DNA of 64,000 nt from Herbaspirillum sp. GTDB lineage: Bacteria; Pseudomonadota; Gammaproteobacteria; Burkholderiales; Burkholderiaceae_D. The notes below the pieces were generated by a model, which saw only the letters and a list, made by a program, of their open reading frames with translations, made no database searches and was not told the origin of the DNA. The stretch lies in contig NZ_JAGIBI010000001.1 in assembly GCF_017744395.1 (NCBI RefSeq), positions 248,001-312,000 on the forward strand. The letters are read 5' to 3'. The stretch's first letter is position 1, and each line of letters starts with the position of its first letter. The translations under genes and the position numbers were made by a program. This document shows, in pieces, positions 1-9,416 of the stretch.

Positions 1-4
1 GGCC

Positions 5-271
5 ATGGCGCTGCCGGCTGCCTGGTCTTCATCCGTGGTCGGGGAAGTAGGGCCGGCCCGCATCAAAGTGCTGCGCATGGACCGGCGCCCATACCCGGAA
101 GAATCCCATGCGTACAACGAGGCATTGATCGTCATTGACGGCAAGCTGGAGCTGGACCTCGAGGGTGAGGCGCTTACTATCGCCAGTGGGGAAATGTATG
201 TGGTTGCGGCAGGGACGCCGCATCGGGTCAGGGAGGGGAGCTACGGGACACTGGTTATTGTCGACCTCTAG
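5..271 (+). CDS. cupin-domain protein (small, single cupin; may extend 5' of the window)
   Basis: ORF translation with cupin-like G(X)nP...H pattern (IVIDGKLELDLEGEALTIASGEMYVVAAGTPHRVREG). Confidence 0.75.
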   Translation: MALPAAWSSSVVGEVGPARIKVLRMDRRPYPEESHAYNEALIVIDGKLELDLEGEALTIASGEMYVVAAGTPHRVREGSYGTLVIVDL

Positions 272-414
272 TGATGCGCAGCGGTTTTTGCATGAAAAAT
301 GCCCTCGTTTAACCCTCAATGCATTATTCCAGCGTTTACCCTAAGCCTGCCCCTTACTTTGCAGGAAAGGGGTGACTCCCGGTTAACGTGTGTAACTGAC
401 TTTCAGGAAATCTT

Positions 415-849
415 ATGCTTAAGAAAATGATATTGGCTGCAAGCTTGGCTATGTCGCTGGGCCAGGCCTTTGCCATGGAGTTGTATTTCACGGTCAGTTA
501 TCAAAGCTATCCACTGGATACGCCCAACAACGCCGGCCGCGACATCGTTTTTGAAAAAAAGCCGATCCATCTTTCCGTGAGCGAAAACAACGAAGCGCTT
601 GTGACAGAGGCCAAGAACCTCAAAAAGGCATACATCGACTACGTGAAGGCAACGTATCCGGCCTACATTGAGCGCGTGCTGAAATCCAAATATCACGACA
701 ACCTGGAGTCGCATTTGGATGCCAACGTCAATGTTGCCTACTTCGGGACGGCAGCCAAGGCGCAGGCCGACATCGCAGACAATATCGAGCACGCCAAGAA
801 ACTGGGATTTTCGATTGTCGAGTCCAGGGGATTTAGCTACAAGAAGTGA
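415..849 (+). CDS. small secreted hypothetical protein
   Basis: ORF with Sec signal peptide-like N-terminus MLKKMILAASLAMSLGQAFA; no family recognised. Confidence 0.7.
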   Translation: MLKKMILAASLAMSLGQAFAMELYFTVSYQSYPLDTPNNAGRDIVFEKKPIHLSVSENNEALVTEAKNLKKAYIDYVKATYPAYIERVLKSKYHDNLESHLDANVNVAYFGTAAKAQADIADNIEHAKKLGFSIVESRGFSYKK

Positions 850-930
850 TCATTTTTTTGGGGTGGCGGGCAAGCCCGCCACCGGAGGGGAGGCGGGGGG
901 AGAAATCTTTCTGCGTTGTCGCCTGCGCGC

Positions 931-1098
931 TCAGAGCGCCTCTTCTTTCCTTTGCCTGGCTTCTTCCCTCGCATCTTCCATTAGCCGCCGGGTATCCACT
1001 TTCTCCCGAAGATAGGCTGCATGCGCTTCCCGGCTGAGGGGCGCGGTCGTCATCAATTCCTTCAGATCTACCGTGCTTTCGTTGTATCGCTGATACAT
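931..1098 (-). CDS. small hypothetical protein, 55 aa, below the ORF-track cutoff
   Basis: Read by eye on minus strand: MYQRYNESTVDLKELMTTAPLSREAHAAYLREKVDTRRLMEDAREEARQRKEEAL*; AGGAG-like RBS just upstream of the ATG. Confidence 0.55.
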   Translation of the reverse strand: MYQRYNESTVDLKELMTTAPLSREAHAAYLREKVDTRRLMEDAREEARQRKEEAL

Positions 1099-1161
1099 GG
1101 CTGCTCCTGATTGAAAGGGATTCCCTGTCTTTTTACCACGGATTGAAGGAAGTGTTGTGTT

Positions 1162-1902
1162 TCAGGCCGCCTCCCTGCCTGGCGCCACCGAAGCCCCGAT
1201 GATGCCGTGCCGCTGCAATGCTCCGGCGACAAAGCCATTAGCCTTCATCTTTTCCACAAACGCCGACAGGAATGCGGCCGCCTCCGGACCGCGGCTCTTG
1301 GGTGTGCCCATTGCCTGCCGGATCACCATGAAGCGTTCATTGAGCAGGCGCAGGCCGCCAAGCTGGGCGGCGTCGTGTTCCAACTGCTGTTTGACGCCGG
1401 CCGCGACTTCCGCGCCTTCCTTGAGGAAGAAATCGACGACGGCAGGCGAGGTGGGGGCGCGCAGGATGGTTGCGTTTTGCAGGGTGCGGGTCAGGTAGAG
1501 GTCGTATGCGCTGCCTTTGCCGACCACTACCCGATGGCCGGCGACGTCGACTTCGTCGTTGCTGCGCAGCGGGGAATCGTTCTTGACCAGGTAGAAGCCC
1601 TCGATCAGCACATAGGCATCGGTGAAGGCGATCTGTTCGCCCCGCACCGGGTCGATGGCGAAGAAACCGAAATCGGCCTGCTCCGCCGCTACCGCTTCCA
1701 CCGACTTGCCGGCGGCATCGAACACGACCAGTTCCAGTTCGGCATCGAGTTCCTTCGCCAAGGCGCGAGCCAGGTCGACCGAAACGCCGCAGGGCGCGCC
1801 GGAGGCATCCTTGTTGGCGAGGATGGGGTTGCCCAGGTTGATCGAGGCGCGCAGCTTGCCGGTCGGGGTGAAGGCGGAGCGGATGTGGGGAGTCAGGTGC
1901 AT
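1162..1902 (-). CDS. family 3 solute-binding (type 2 periplasmic-binding fold) protein without an evident signal peptide
   Basis: ORF from MHLTPHIRSAFTPTGKLRASINLGNPILA...; SBP_bac_3-like motifs (GVSVDLARALAKELDAELELVVFDAAGKSVEAVAAEQADFGFFAIDPVRGEQIAFTDAY). Confidence 0.8.
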   Translation of the reverse strand: MHLTPHIRSAFTPTGKLRASINLGNPILANKDASGAPCGVSVDLARALAKELDAELELVVFDAAGKSVEAVAAEQADFGFFAIDPVRGEQIAFTDAYVLIEGFYLVKNDSPLRSNDEVDVAGHRVVVGKGSAYDLYLTRTLQNATILRAPTSPAVVDFFLKEGAEVAAGVKQQLEHDAAQLGGLRLLNERFMVIRQAMGTPKSRGPEAAAFLSAFVEKMKANGFVAGALQRHGIIGASVAPGREAA

Positions 1903-1919
1903 GGCCGGTTCGGTGGATG

Positions 1920-2825
1920 TCAGGGTTGAAGGATGTCTCCGATCTTGGCGATGGAAGACAGGGTGTATTGCAGGTGTTCTTTCATGAACGCCGAGGCTTC
2001 TTCGTTGCGCTCCCGTTCCAGCAGTTCCAGGATGTGCAGGTGCTGGCGGCAATGTTCGGGATAGCGGTCGCGCCGGCGCATCGAGCGGTACGACAAAAGG
2101 CGGCGCACCCGGTTCACGCGCTTGATGGTATCGATGAAAAAGGCGTTGCCGGAAGCTTCCACCAGGCTTTCATGGAAGCGTACGCCGCGGTTATGCAGCT
2201 CGTCCGCGGTGGCGGTTTCGATGCCGCCATCGAGCAGGTGGAGTTCGGTAGCGCGGCAGCGCTCCAGCACTTCGCGTTCGATCCTGAAACCGGGTTCCAG
2301 CAGGGCGGCAGGCTCCAGCGCCAGGCGCAGGCGGTACGATTGCAGCAGGCTATCGGGGGTGAGCAGCATGCTGGAGAAGATCCAGCCATAGCCCGGCTTG
2401 CGCTCGGCCCAGCCTTCCTTGGCGATTCGGCTTAGGACGGCGTTGAGCTGGGAAGCGGTCAGGTTGTACGTATTCTTGATCAGTTGTTCCGAAAATTCCT
2501 GGGGCAAATCGCCCTTGAGCAGGTCGTCGGCGATGCGGAAATAGACCGATGTCACGACATCGTTCTCTTCCAGGCCGAGCGCCTGGACGATGTCCGAGGT
2601 TTTTTCAGAAAAACCGTCGGCGACGAAATAGCCTTTGTTCTTTTCGCGGGTCAGCAGGCCGTTCTCGTGCAAGAGCGCGAGGGCGGTATTGATCGGCTGG
2701 CGCGACACCCGCAGGCGGTCGGCCAGCATCTGGGCCGGCAAATGGGTGCCGACTTCCCAGGACTGGCTTTTCACCAGTTCCACAATTTGTTTCGAAATAG
2801 AGGATTCCGCGTCCATCGTCGTCAT
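1920..2825 (-). CDS. GntR-family transcriptional regulator (FadR/FCD-like)
   Basis: N-terminal wHTH (IVELVKSQSWEVGTHLPAQMLADRLRVSRQPINTALALLHENGLL) and helical C-terminal domain. Confidence 0.85.
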   Translation of the reverse strand: MTTMDAESSISKQIVELVKSQSWEVGTHLPAQMLADRLRVSRQPINTALALLHENGLLTREKNKGYFVADGFSEKTSDIVQALGLEENDVVTSVYFRIADDLLKGDLPQEFSEQLIKNTYNLTASQLNAVLSRIAKEGWAERKPGYGWIFSSMLLTPDSLLQSYRLRLALEPAALLEPGFRIEREVLERCRATELHLLDGGIETATADELHNRGVRFHESLVEASGNAFFIDTIKRVNRVRRLLSYRSMRRRDRYPEHCRQHLHILELLERERNEEASAFMKEHLQYTLSSIAKIGDILQP

Positions 2826-2857
2826 GGCTGTTGGGGCCGGGCGGCCCGATTCTCCTA

Positions 2858-5485
2858 TTATGACTGACGCTGCGCCGCGATCGCGTTTCTCAGGATAAAC
2901 GGGATCACGCCGCCGCGTCGCAGAAGCTCTGTCTCAAGCTGCGTTTCCACGGCGGCGCGGGCGATGATGCTTTCCACTGTTCCGTCATTCCTGACCAGGC
3001 GCACCGCGATGTCGCAGCGCGGTTGCAGCTTGTCTGCATCGGCATCGATTTCGATCCGGTCGCCGGGCCGGATGTTCAGCGCGGCCGGCGTCATGCCCTG
3101 GGGCAGGCGCAGCGGCAGGATGCCCATGCCGATCAGGTTGGAGCGGTGGATGCGTTCGAAGCTCATCGCCAGCACCGTGCGGATGCCCAGCAGGCGTTGG
3201 CCCTTGGCGGCCCAGTCGCGTGAGGAACCGGTACCGTAGCGTTCGCCGGCCAGCAGCACCACCGATTCCCCTGCTTCGCGGTAGCGCGCCGCCACTTCGA
3301 AGATCGGCGCGATGTCGCCGCTTGGCACATGCAAGGTCTGCCCCACAGGCGCATCGGGCGCCAGCAGGTTGCGCAGGGTTTTGCTGTAGAACGCCGCGCG
3401 CATCATCACTTCCCAGTTGCCGCGGCGCGAGGCGAACACATTCAGGTCGTTGCGATCGTCGCCACGCCCGACCAGGAAATCCGCGACGAAGCTGTCCTTG
3501 GGGATGGCGCTGGCCGGGGAGATGTGATCGGTGGTGATGTCATCGCCCAGCACCAGCAGCGGATAGGCGCTGAAGCGGCCGAGCTGCGTGCCTTCCTCCA
3601 GCGAGGCGAACGGCGGGCGGCGCAATGCCGTCGAGGCGGGCGACCAGGGGAAGCGCGGGGCATCAGGCACTTGCAGGGCGTGCCAGAGCGGATTTGCGGC
3701 GGCGATGGCGAAGGCCTTGGGGAAATCTTCCGCGCGCACGCCGGCGCGCACGGCGGCATCGATGTCTTCGCGGCTCGGCCACAGGTCGGCCAGGAACACC
3801 GGCACGCCTTCGGCGGTGTGCTGTATCGGCATGCTGGCGACATCGACCATGGCGTCGCCGGCCAGCGCGTGAACGATCACCAGTGCCGGCGACATCAGGA
3901 AGCCGAGATCCAGGTCCGGATGCACGCGGCCGGGGAAATTGCGGTTGCCGGAGAGAACGGCGACCGGGTGGATATCGTCGGCGGCCAGGGCCTGCTGGAT
4001 CGGCGCGGTCAACGGGCCGGAGTTGCCGATGCAGGTGGTGCAACCATAGCCGACGATGTCGAAGCCGACGGCGGAGAGGTCATCGATCAGGCCAGCGCGC
4101 GCCAGGTAATCGGCCGCGGCGGGCGAGCCGGGACCAAGCGAGGTCTTGACCCAGCGGGGGACTTTCAGGCCCAGCGCGCGCGCCTTGCGGGCCACCAGTC
4201 CGGCGGCGGCCAGCAGGGCCGGATCCGAGGTATTGGTGCAACTGGTGATGGCGGCGATGGCGATGGGATGTTTCGGCAGCGGGCCGCCTTCATGTTTGGG
4301 CCGGAAGCCGAGCGCCGCCACCGTGGCGGCCAGCCGGTCGAACGGGAGCAGATCTTGCGGACGGCGCGGACCGGCGATGTGCATCCCGATCTGCTCCAGA
4401 TCCACTTCGATGGTCTTGGTGTAGCGAGGGGCGTTGTCCGGTTCGTACCAGAAGGCATTGCGCTTGGCATATGCCTGCACCAGGTCGAGCAACGCCGCGG
4501 GCCGGCCGGTTTCGCGCAAATATTGGATGGTGGCGTCGTCGATCGGGAAGTAGCCCGAGCTTGCGCCGTATTCGGGGGCCATGTTGGCAACCACCGAACG
4601 CTCTCCGGCCGACAGGGCGGCTACGCCCGGGCCATAGAATTCCACAAACTCTCCAGACACGCCGATGGCGCGCAGGCGCTGGGTCACGGTCAGGGCCAGG
4701 TCGGTGGCCTGGACGCCCGGCTGCAGATTCCCGGTGAGCCTGACGCCGATGACGTCCGGAATGCGCATCATGGTCGGCATGCCGAACATCACAGTCTGCG
4801 CCTCCAGCCCGCCGACGCCCCAGCCGAGCACGCCGATGCCGTTGATCATCGGCGTGTGGCTGTCGGTGCCGATCAACGTATCGGGCACTACCCAGGCCTG
4901 GCCGTCGCGCACTTCGGTGGTCACGACGGTGGCCAGTTGCTCCAGGTTGATGGTGTGCATGATGCCGGTGCCGGGCGGATGGATCCGCACGCCGCGCATC
5001 ACCTTCGAAGCCCAGCGCAGGAAGCTGTAGCGCTCGCCGTTGCGTTTGACTTCCAGCTTCAGGTTGCGCGCGATGGCATCTTTCTCCGCAAAAAATTCCA
5101 CCGCCAGTGAATGATCCACCGAGATGTCCACGGGCAGGCCCGGGTTCAGCGCGGTCGGATCCCAGCCCGCTTCGGCCAGCGCATCCCGCATGCCAGCGAT
5201 GTCCACCAGCGCCGGCGTGCTGGTCGTGTCGTGCATCAGCACGCGGCCGGGCTGGAAGGCGATTTCCGCTTCGCTGGTTCCCTCGTCGAGCCAGTCGAAA
5301 ACCGCCGCGACCGCGTCCTCACGCTCTTGTCCGCTCGTATTGCGGATGATGTTTTCAAGAAGGATGCGCAGCACGACCGGCAACTCGCGCAAGCGCGGGC
5401 CGAACTGGGCCGGCAGATCCACCAGGAGGTAAGTGTCGCCGGCATGCGCAAGAACGCCCGGCGCGGATGAGGATAAATTTCGCAT
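2858..5485 (-). CDS. acnA: aconitate hydratase, AcnA type
   Basis: 875 aa; SCTNTSDP, GYGCTTCIGNSGPL and DDITTDHISPA aconitase motifs. Confidence 0.93.
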   Translation of the reverse strand: MRNLSSSAPGVLAHAGDTYLLVDLPAQFGPRLRELPVVLRILLENIIRNTSGQEREDAVAAVFDWLDEGTSEAEIAFQPGRVLMHDTTSTPALVDIAGMRDALAEAGWDPTALNPGLPVDISVDHSLAVEFFAEKDAIARNLKLEVKRNGERYSFLRWASKVMRGVRIHPPGTGIMHTINLEQLATVVTTEVRDGQAWVVPDTLIGTDSHTPMINGIGVLGWGVGGLEAQTVMFGMPTMMRIPDVIGVRLTGNLQPGVQATDLALTVTQRLRAIGVSGEFVEFYGPGVAALSAGERSVVANMAPEYGASSGYFPIDDATIQYLRETGRPAALLDLVQAYAKRNAFWYEPDNAPRYTKTIEVDLEQIGMHIAGPRRPQDLLPFDRLAATVAALGFRPKHEGGPLPKHPIAIAAITSCTNTSDPALLAAAGLVARKARALGLKVPRWVKTSLGPGSPAAADYLARAGLIDDLSAVGFDIVGYGCTTCIGNSGPLTAPIQQALAADDIHPVAVLSGNRNFPGRVHPDLDLGFLMSPALVIVHALAGDAMVDVASMPIQHTAEGVPVFLADLWPSREDIDAAVRAGVRAEDFPKAFAIAAANPLWHALQVPDAPRFPWSPASTALRRPPFASLEEGTQLGRFSAYPLLVLGDDITTDHISPASAIPKDSFVADFLVGRGDDRNDLNVFASRRGNWEVMMRAAFYSKTLRNLLAPDAPVGQTLHVPSGDIAPIFEVAARYREAGESVVLLAGERYGTGSSRDWAAKGQRLLGIRTVLAMSFERIHRSNLIGMGILPLRLPQGMTPAALNIRPGDRIEIDADADKLQPRCDIAVRLVRNDGTVESIIARAAVETQLETELLRRGGVIPFILRNAIAAQRQS

Positions 5486-5494
5486 AAATCATTC

Positions 5495-5520
5495 TTGCAT
5501 ATTTTTATTGAAAAATGCAA
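5495..5520. promoter_or_regulatory. imperfect palindrome TTGCATATTTTTATTGAAAAATGCAA in the acnA/lactonase divergent region; candidate operator
   Basis: TTGCAT ... ATGCAA inverted repeat with A/T arms between divergent genes, beside a gntR gene. Confidence 0.5.
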
Positions 5521-5562
5521 TATAAAGAAAAGAACAAATCATCAACCGACGGAGACGACACG

Positions 5563-6786
5563 ATGCATCGAGGAAAAAACATGCCAGAACCCGCTCCGCA
5601 AGCCGCTGAGCCAGGGCGTCGACTGGTACTGCAAGCCTTGGGGGCGGCAGGTGGATTGGCCGCCTGGGGATTGACCGGCTGTGCCGCAGGAACAACAAAC
5701 CAGGGTGCCGCGGCACTCACCACTACGAAAGGAAATGCAATGTTTGCTTACGTTGGCTGCCGCACGACGCGGGAACGCAACGCGCGCGGAGATGGGATCA
5801 GCGTCTTCAAGGTCGATACCGCGACCGGGAACCTGGAGCTGGTGCAATTGGTGAAGGATCTGGTCAATCCATCGTTCCTGGCCTTGAGCAAGGACGGCCA
5901 ATATCTGTACACGGTGCACGGCGACCTGTCCGACATCAGCGCCTTCAAGGTCGACCGGGCCAGCGGCAAGCTGAGCTTCATCAACCGCAAGAGCACTCAT
6001 GGCAAGAACCCGGTGCACCTGGCAATCGACCCGAGCGGCAAGTATGTAGTGGTGTCGAATCACCTCGGCTCCAGCCTGGCGGTGCTGCCGATTGCGGTCG
6101 ACGGTTCGCTGCAGGAAATGACGCAACTGGTTACGCTGGAAGGGCCGACCGGGCCGCACCGGGTGGAGCAGAAGCTGTCCAAGCCGCACTTCAACCCGTT
6201 CGATCCGAGCGGCAAGTTCGTCGTGGTGCCGGACAAGGGGCTGGACCGTACCTTCACGTTCCGTTTCGCCGACGGCAAGCTCACGCCGGCCGGCAAGCCG
6301 TTTGTCGTATCGCGCGAAACCGCCGGCCCGCGCCACATTGCTTTCCACCAGCGCCTGCCGATGGCCTACGTCGTCAACGAACTGGATTCGACCGTGACGG
6401 CCTATGCGTATTCCGCGGAAGACGGCAGCCTGGCGCCGAAGCAGATCCTGAGCACCTTGCCGGAAAGCTTCACCGGGAATAGCCGGGCCTCGGAAATCGA
6501 GATCGACAAGACCGGACGCTTCCTGTACGCCTCCAACCGCGGTTACGACAGCATCGCGTCCTTCCACATCGACCAGCAAACCGGCCTGTTGAAGGCCGGC
6601 GCCGTGGTGCAGACGCAGGGCAAGACGCCGCGCTTCTTCGCCATTACCCCGGATAACCGTTTCCTGTACGCATTGAATGAAGACAGCGATTCCATCGTCG
6701 CCTTCTCCCTGCGGGTCGACGGCTCGCTCCATCCGACCGGCTTCTCCGTGGCATCGGGCAGTCCGGTCTGCATGGTGTTCTCGTAA
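5563..6786 (+). CDS. beta-propeller lactonase family protein (6-phosphogluconolactonase-like) with Tat/lipobox-like N-terminus
   Basis: Repeated blades (FKVDxATGNLELVQ, HLAIDPSGKYVVVSNH, RFFAITPDNRFLYALNEDSDSI); N-terminus GRRLVLQALGAAGGLAAWGLTGC. Start codon uncertain (5515, 5563 or 5581). Confidence 0.82.
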   Translation: MHRGKNMPEPAPQAAEPGRRLVLQALGAAGGLAAWGLTGCAAGTTNQGAAALTTTKGNAMFAYVGCRTTRERNARGDGISVFKVDTATGNLELVQLVKDLVNPSFLALSKDGQYLYTVHGDLSDISAFKVDRASGKLSFINRKSTHGKNPVHLAIDPSGKYVVVSNHLGSSLAVLPIAVDGSLQEMTQLVTLEGPTGPHRVEQKLSKPHFNPFDPSGKFVVVPDKGLDRTFTFRFADGKLTPAGKPFVVSRETAGPRHIAFHQRLPMAYVVNELDSTVTAYAYSAEDGSLAPKQILSTLPESFTGNSRASEIEIDKTGRFLYASNRGYDSIASFHIDQQTGLLKAGAVVQTQGKTPRFFAITPDNRFLYALNEDSDSIVAFSLRVDGSLHPTGFSVASGSPVCMVFS

Positions 6787-6847
6787 TCCAGGCCGCTGCC
6801 GTTTCATTCCCTTTTCAGGATGCCGGCGACCCGCCGGCAGTCACACC

Positions 6848-8146
6848 ATGCAAACAAATCAGACCATCAACGAACGCGCGCTGGTCCGGAAGATCACCTC
6901 CAAGATCATTCCTTTCGTCTTCATCCTGTACATCATCTCGTACCTGGACCGCGCCAACATCGGCTATGCGGCCCTGCAGATGAACAAGGAGCTGGCGCTG
7001 TCCGCGGAAGCGTTCGGTTTCATTTCCGGCATCTTCTTCATCGGCTACTTCCTGTTCGAAGTGCCGAGCAACGTCATGCTCAACAAGTTCGGCGCGCGCC
7101 GCTGGATCGCCCGCATCCTGTTGAGCTGGGGGCTGGTGTCGGTGGCGTGCGGCTTCGTGCAGAACGCGACACAGCTCTACGTGCTGCGCTTTCTGCTGGG
7201 CGTGGCCGAGGCAGGCTTCTTCCCCGGGATCATCGTCTACCTGACCTACTGGTTCCGGCAAAAGGAACTGGCGACGACGGTGGCGCTGTTCACTGCCGCT
7301 ATCCCCGTTTCCTACATCATCGGTGCGCCGCTCTCGACCTGGATCATGGATAACGTCCACTGGTTTGGCTGGAGCGGCTGGCGCTGGATGCTGGTGCTGG
7401 AGGGCGTGCCGGCAGTCATTGGCGGTTTGTTTTGCTATTTCTACCTGATCGATAGGCCTCAAGACGCCAAATGGCTGACCGACCAGGAAAAGGCGTGGAT
7501 CCTCGATGAACTGGAAAAGGATCGCCAGGCCAAGCCTGAGGCCAAGCACCTCAGTACCGTCAAGACCATGACCAATCCGAAGGTGCTGTACCTGTCCTTT
7601 ATCTACTTTGTGTACCAGTGCGGCAGCCTCGGCGTCGGTTACTGGATGCCGCAGATCATCAAGGGTTTCGCATCTTCGCTTACGCACACCCAGGTCGGCC
7701 TGATTGCGATGATTCCCTACCTGTTCGCCACCATCGTCATGGTGCTGTGGTCCAGGAGTTCGGACCGGCGTGTCGAGCGCCGCCTGCACTCGGCCATTCC
7801 CCTGGCAGTCGCGGCGGCAGCCATGGGCAGTATCGCGTATGTCGGCAATCCTTATGTGTCGATCTTGCTCATCAGCCTGAGCCTGGCGGGGCTGTATGCG
7901 TTCAAATCGCCGTTCTGGGCGCTGCCGACATTGTTCCTCTCGCGTGAGACCGCGGCGGTTTCGATTGCCGTCATCAATTCGCTGGGCAATCTCGGCGGTT
8001 TCGTAGGCCCGTCGCTCATCGGCTATGTGAAAGGCAAGGAAAACAGCGCGACCCTCGGCCTGCTGTTCCTGGCGGTGCTGCTTGTGATTTCCTTCTTGAT
8101 GACCTTTTTCATTCGCATCAAAGAGACGAGGGCCGGGCAGGTTTAG
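6848..8146 (+). CDS. MFS transporter, anion:cation symporter family
   Basis: Start at MQTNQTINERALVRKITSKIIPFVFILYIISYLDRANIGYAAL; DRANIGYA motif typical of ACS/phthalate permease-like MFS. Confidence 0.88.
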   Translation: MQTNQTINERALVRKITSKIIPFVFILYIISYLDRANIGYAALQMNKELALSAEAFGFISGIFFIGYFLFEVPSNVMLNKFGARRWIARILLSWGLVSVACGFVQNATQLYVLRFLLGVAEAGFFPGIIVYLTYWFRQKELATTVALFTAAIPVSYIIGAPLSTWIMDNVHWFGWSGWRWMLVLEGVPAVIGGLFCYFYLIDRPQDAKWLTDQEKAWILDELEKDRQAKPEAKHLSTVKTMTNPKVLYLSFIYFVYQCGSLGVGYWMPQIIKGFASSLTHTQVGLIAMIPYLFATIVMVLWSRSSDRRVERRLHSAIPLAVAAAAMGSIAYVGNPYVSILLISLSLAGLYAFKSPFWALPTLFLSRETAAVSIAVINSLGNLGGFVGPSLIGYVKGKENSATLGLLFLAVLLVISFLMTFFIRIKETRAGQV

Positions 8147-8427
8147 CCGAACTCCCGAAGAAATTGCCACGGGTAGATGCCACGCTCATGCCCGTCGCTA
8201 AATATCAGTTGAACGCCGTATTGCCCCACCGGCGCCAGCGTTTCCAGGCGCACGCCGGGATCGGGTTCCAGCGCTTGCCCGGTGCGTTGCGTATAGGCCT
8301 TGCAATCGGCGCAGCGGCAAGCCTGGCGCAGTGCGAAGTAGGAGAGCACCTGGTGGCGGTCGTCATCCCATTCGATGTGCAAGGCCGCGCTGCCGGTCTG
8401 GTTGGTGAGGTGGAGGGGATGCGGCAT
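8143..8427 (-). CDS. DUF971-domain protein (gamma-butyrobetaine hydroxylase-like N-terminal domain)
   Basis: IEWDDDRHQVLSYFALRQACRCADCKAYTQRTG ... LIFSDGHERGIYPWQFLREFG. Confidence 0.85.
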   Translation of the reverse strand: MPHPLHLTNQTGSAALHIEWDDDRHQVLSYFALRQACRCADCKAYTQRTGQALEPDPGVRLETLAPVGQYGVQLIFSDGHERGIYPWQFLREFG

Positions 8428-8438
8428 GGCGATGGCGT

Positions 8439-9407
8439 TCAGGCGGCTGCGCGGATCTGTTCCAGGGCCAGCCGCACCGACTTGCGCACTTCCGGATCGG
8501 CATCCTGTTCCGCCCGTTGCAAGGCGGGCAGGGCAGCGGCATCGCCGATCTCGCCCAGCGCCAGTGCCGCTTCCTTGCGCAGGTTGCTGATCTCGTGCGT
8601 CAGCGTCACCAGTAGCGGTTCCACTGCCGCGCGATCGCGCAGGCGGCCCAGGCTGCGCGCGGCGCGCAAGCGGACTTGCCAGTAGGGATCGTCCAGCGCG
8701 GCGATGAGCGGTTCCAGCGCGCTGGCCGGCTTCAGTTTTCCCAAGGTGGTCGCCGCTTCTTCCCGGACTTGCCAGGCGGCGTCGCGCAATGCTGCCAGCA
8801 GCGCCGGCAGGGCCTGGATGCCTTGCGAGAAGCCCAGGGCGCCGGTCGCGGCGCGGCGCACTTCGGCTTCGCGGTCTTTCGCGGCCAGATGCATCAAGGC
8901 GGCGATGGCGCGGTTGTCCTTCAGGTAGCCGAGGACGGCGACCGCTTCGCGCCGCACCAGCGGATCGCTGTGCGCCAGCGCGTCCAGGGCCGGATCGAAG
9001 CTGGCGGCTACCCGCAGTTCGCGCAAGCCGCGCAGGATCGAAACCAGGACGAAGGGATGCTCGTCGCGGGCATGAGGCAGCAGCAGTTGCGCCGATTCGG
9101 GGTGCTTCAGTTCGCTCAGTGCATGGGCGGCGGCTTCCCGCACTTCCAGGTCTTCGTCGCGCAGCAGCGGCACGATGCCGGCTACGCTGGCGGGGCTTTC
9201 GAAGGCTTCCAGGGCGCGCGCCGCTTCCAGGCGCACGGCGGGAGAGGTGTCAGCCAGCGCCGCCACCAACAGCGGCGCGTGCTCGTCGCCGGCCACATCG
9301 ATCAGGTCCAGCACGGCGATGCGGCGCACCGCCGCATCGGGATCGCGCAGGCGTTGGCGGAGCGCTTCGGTGTCATCGTCATACGTGGCGAAATCTGCTG
9401 CGTTCAC
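8439..9407 (-). CDS. HEAT-repeat (PBS-lyase-like) protein
   Basis: Consecutive HEAT units (DPDAAVRRIAVLDLIDVAGDEHAPLLVAALADTSPAVRLEAARAL..., DPYWQVRLRAARSLGRLRDRAAVEPL...). Confidence 0.9.
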   Translation of the reverse strand: MNAADFATYDDDTEALRQRLRDPDAAVRRIAVLDLIDVAGDEHAPLLVAALADTSPAVRLEAARALEAFESPASVAGIVPLLRDEDLEVREAAAHALSELKHPESAQLLLPHARDEHPFVLVSILRGLRELRVAASFDPALDALAHSDPLVRREAVAVLGYLKDNRAIAALMHLAAKDREAEVRRAATGALGFSQGIQALPALLAALRDAAWQVREEAATTLGKLKPASALEPLIAALDDPYWQVRLRAARSLGRLRDRAAVEPLLVTLTHEISNLRKEAALALGEIGDAAALPALQRAEQDADPEVRKSVRLALEQIRAAA

Positions 9408-9416
9408 TTCATTTCC

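Noticed and set aside
3329-5110. 593-aa plus-strand ORF opposite acnA
   Set aside because: Shadow ORF; aconitase motifs are on the minus strand.
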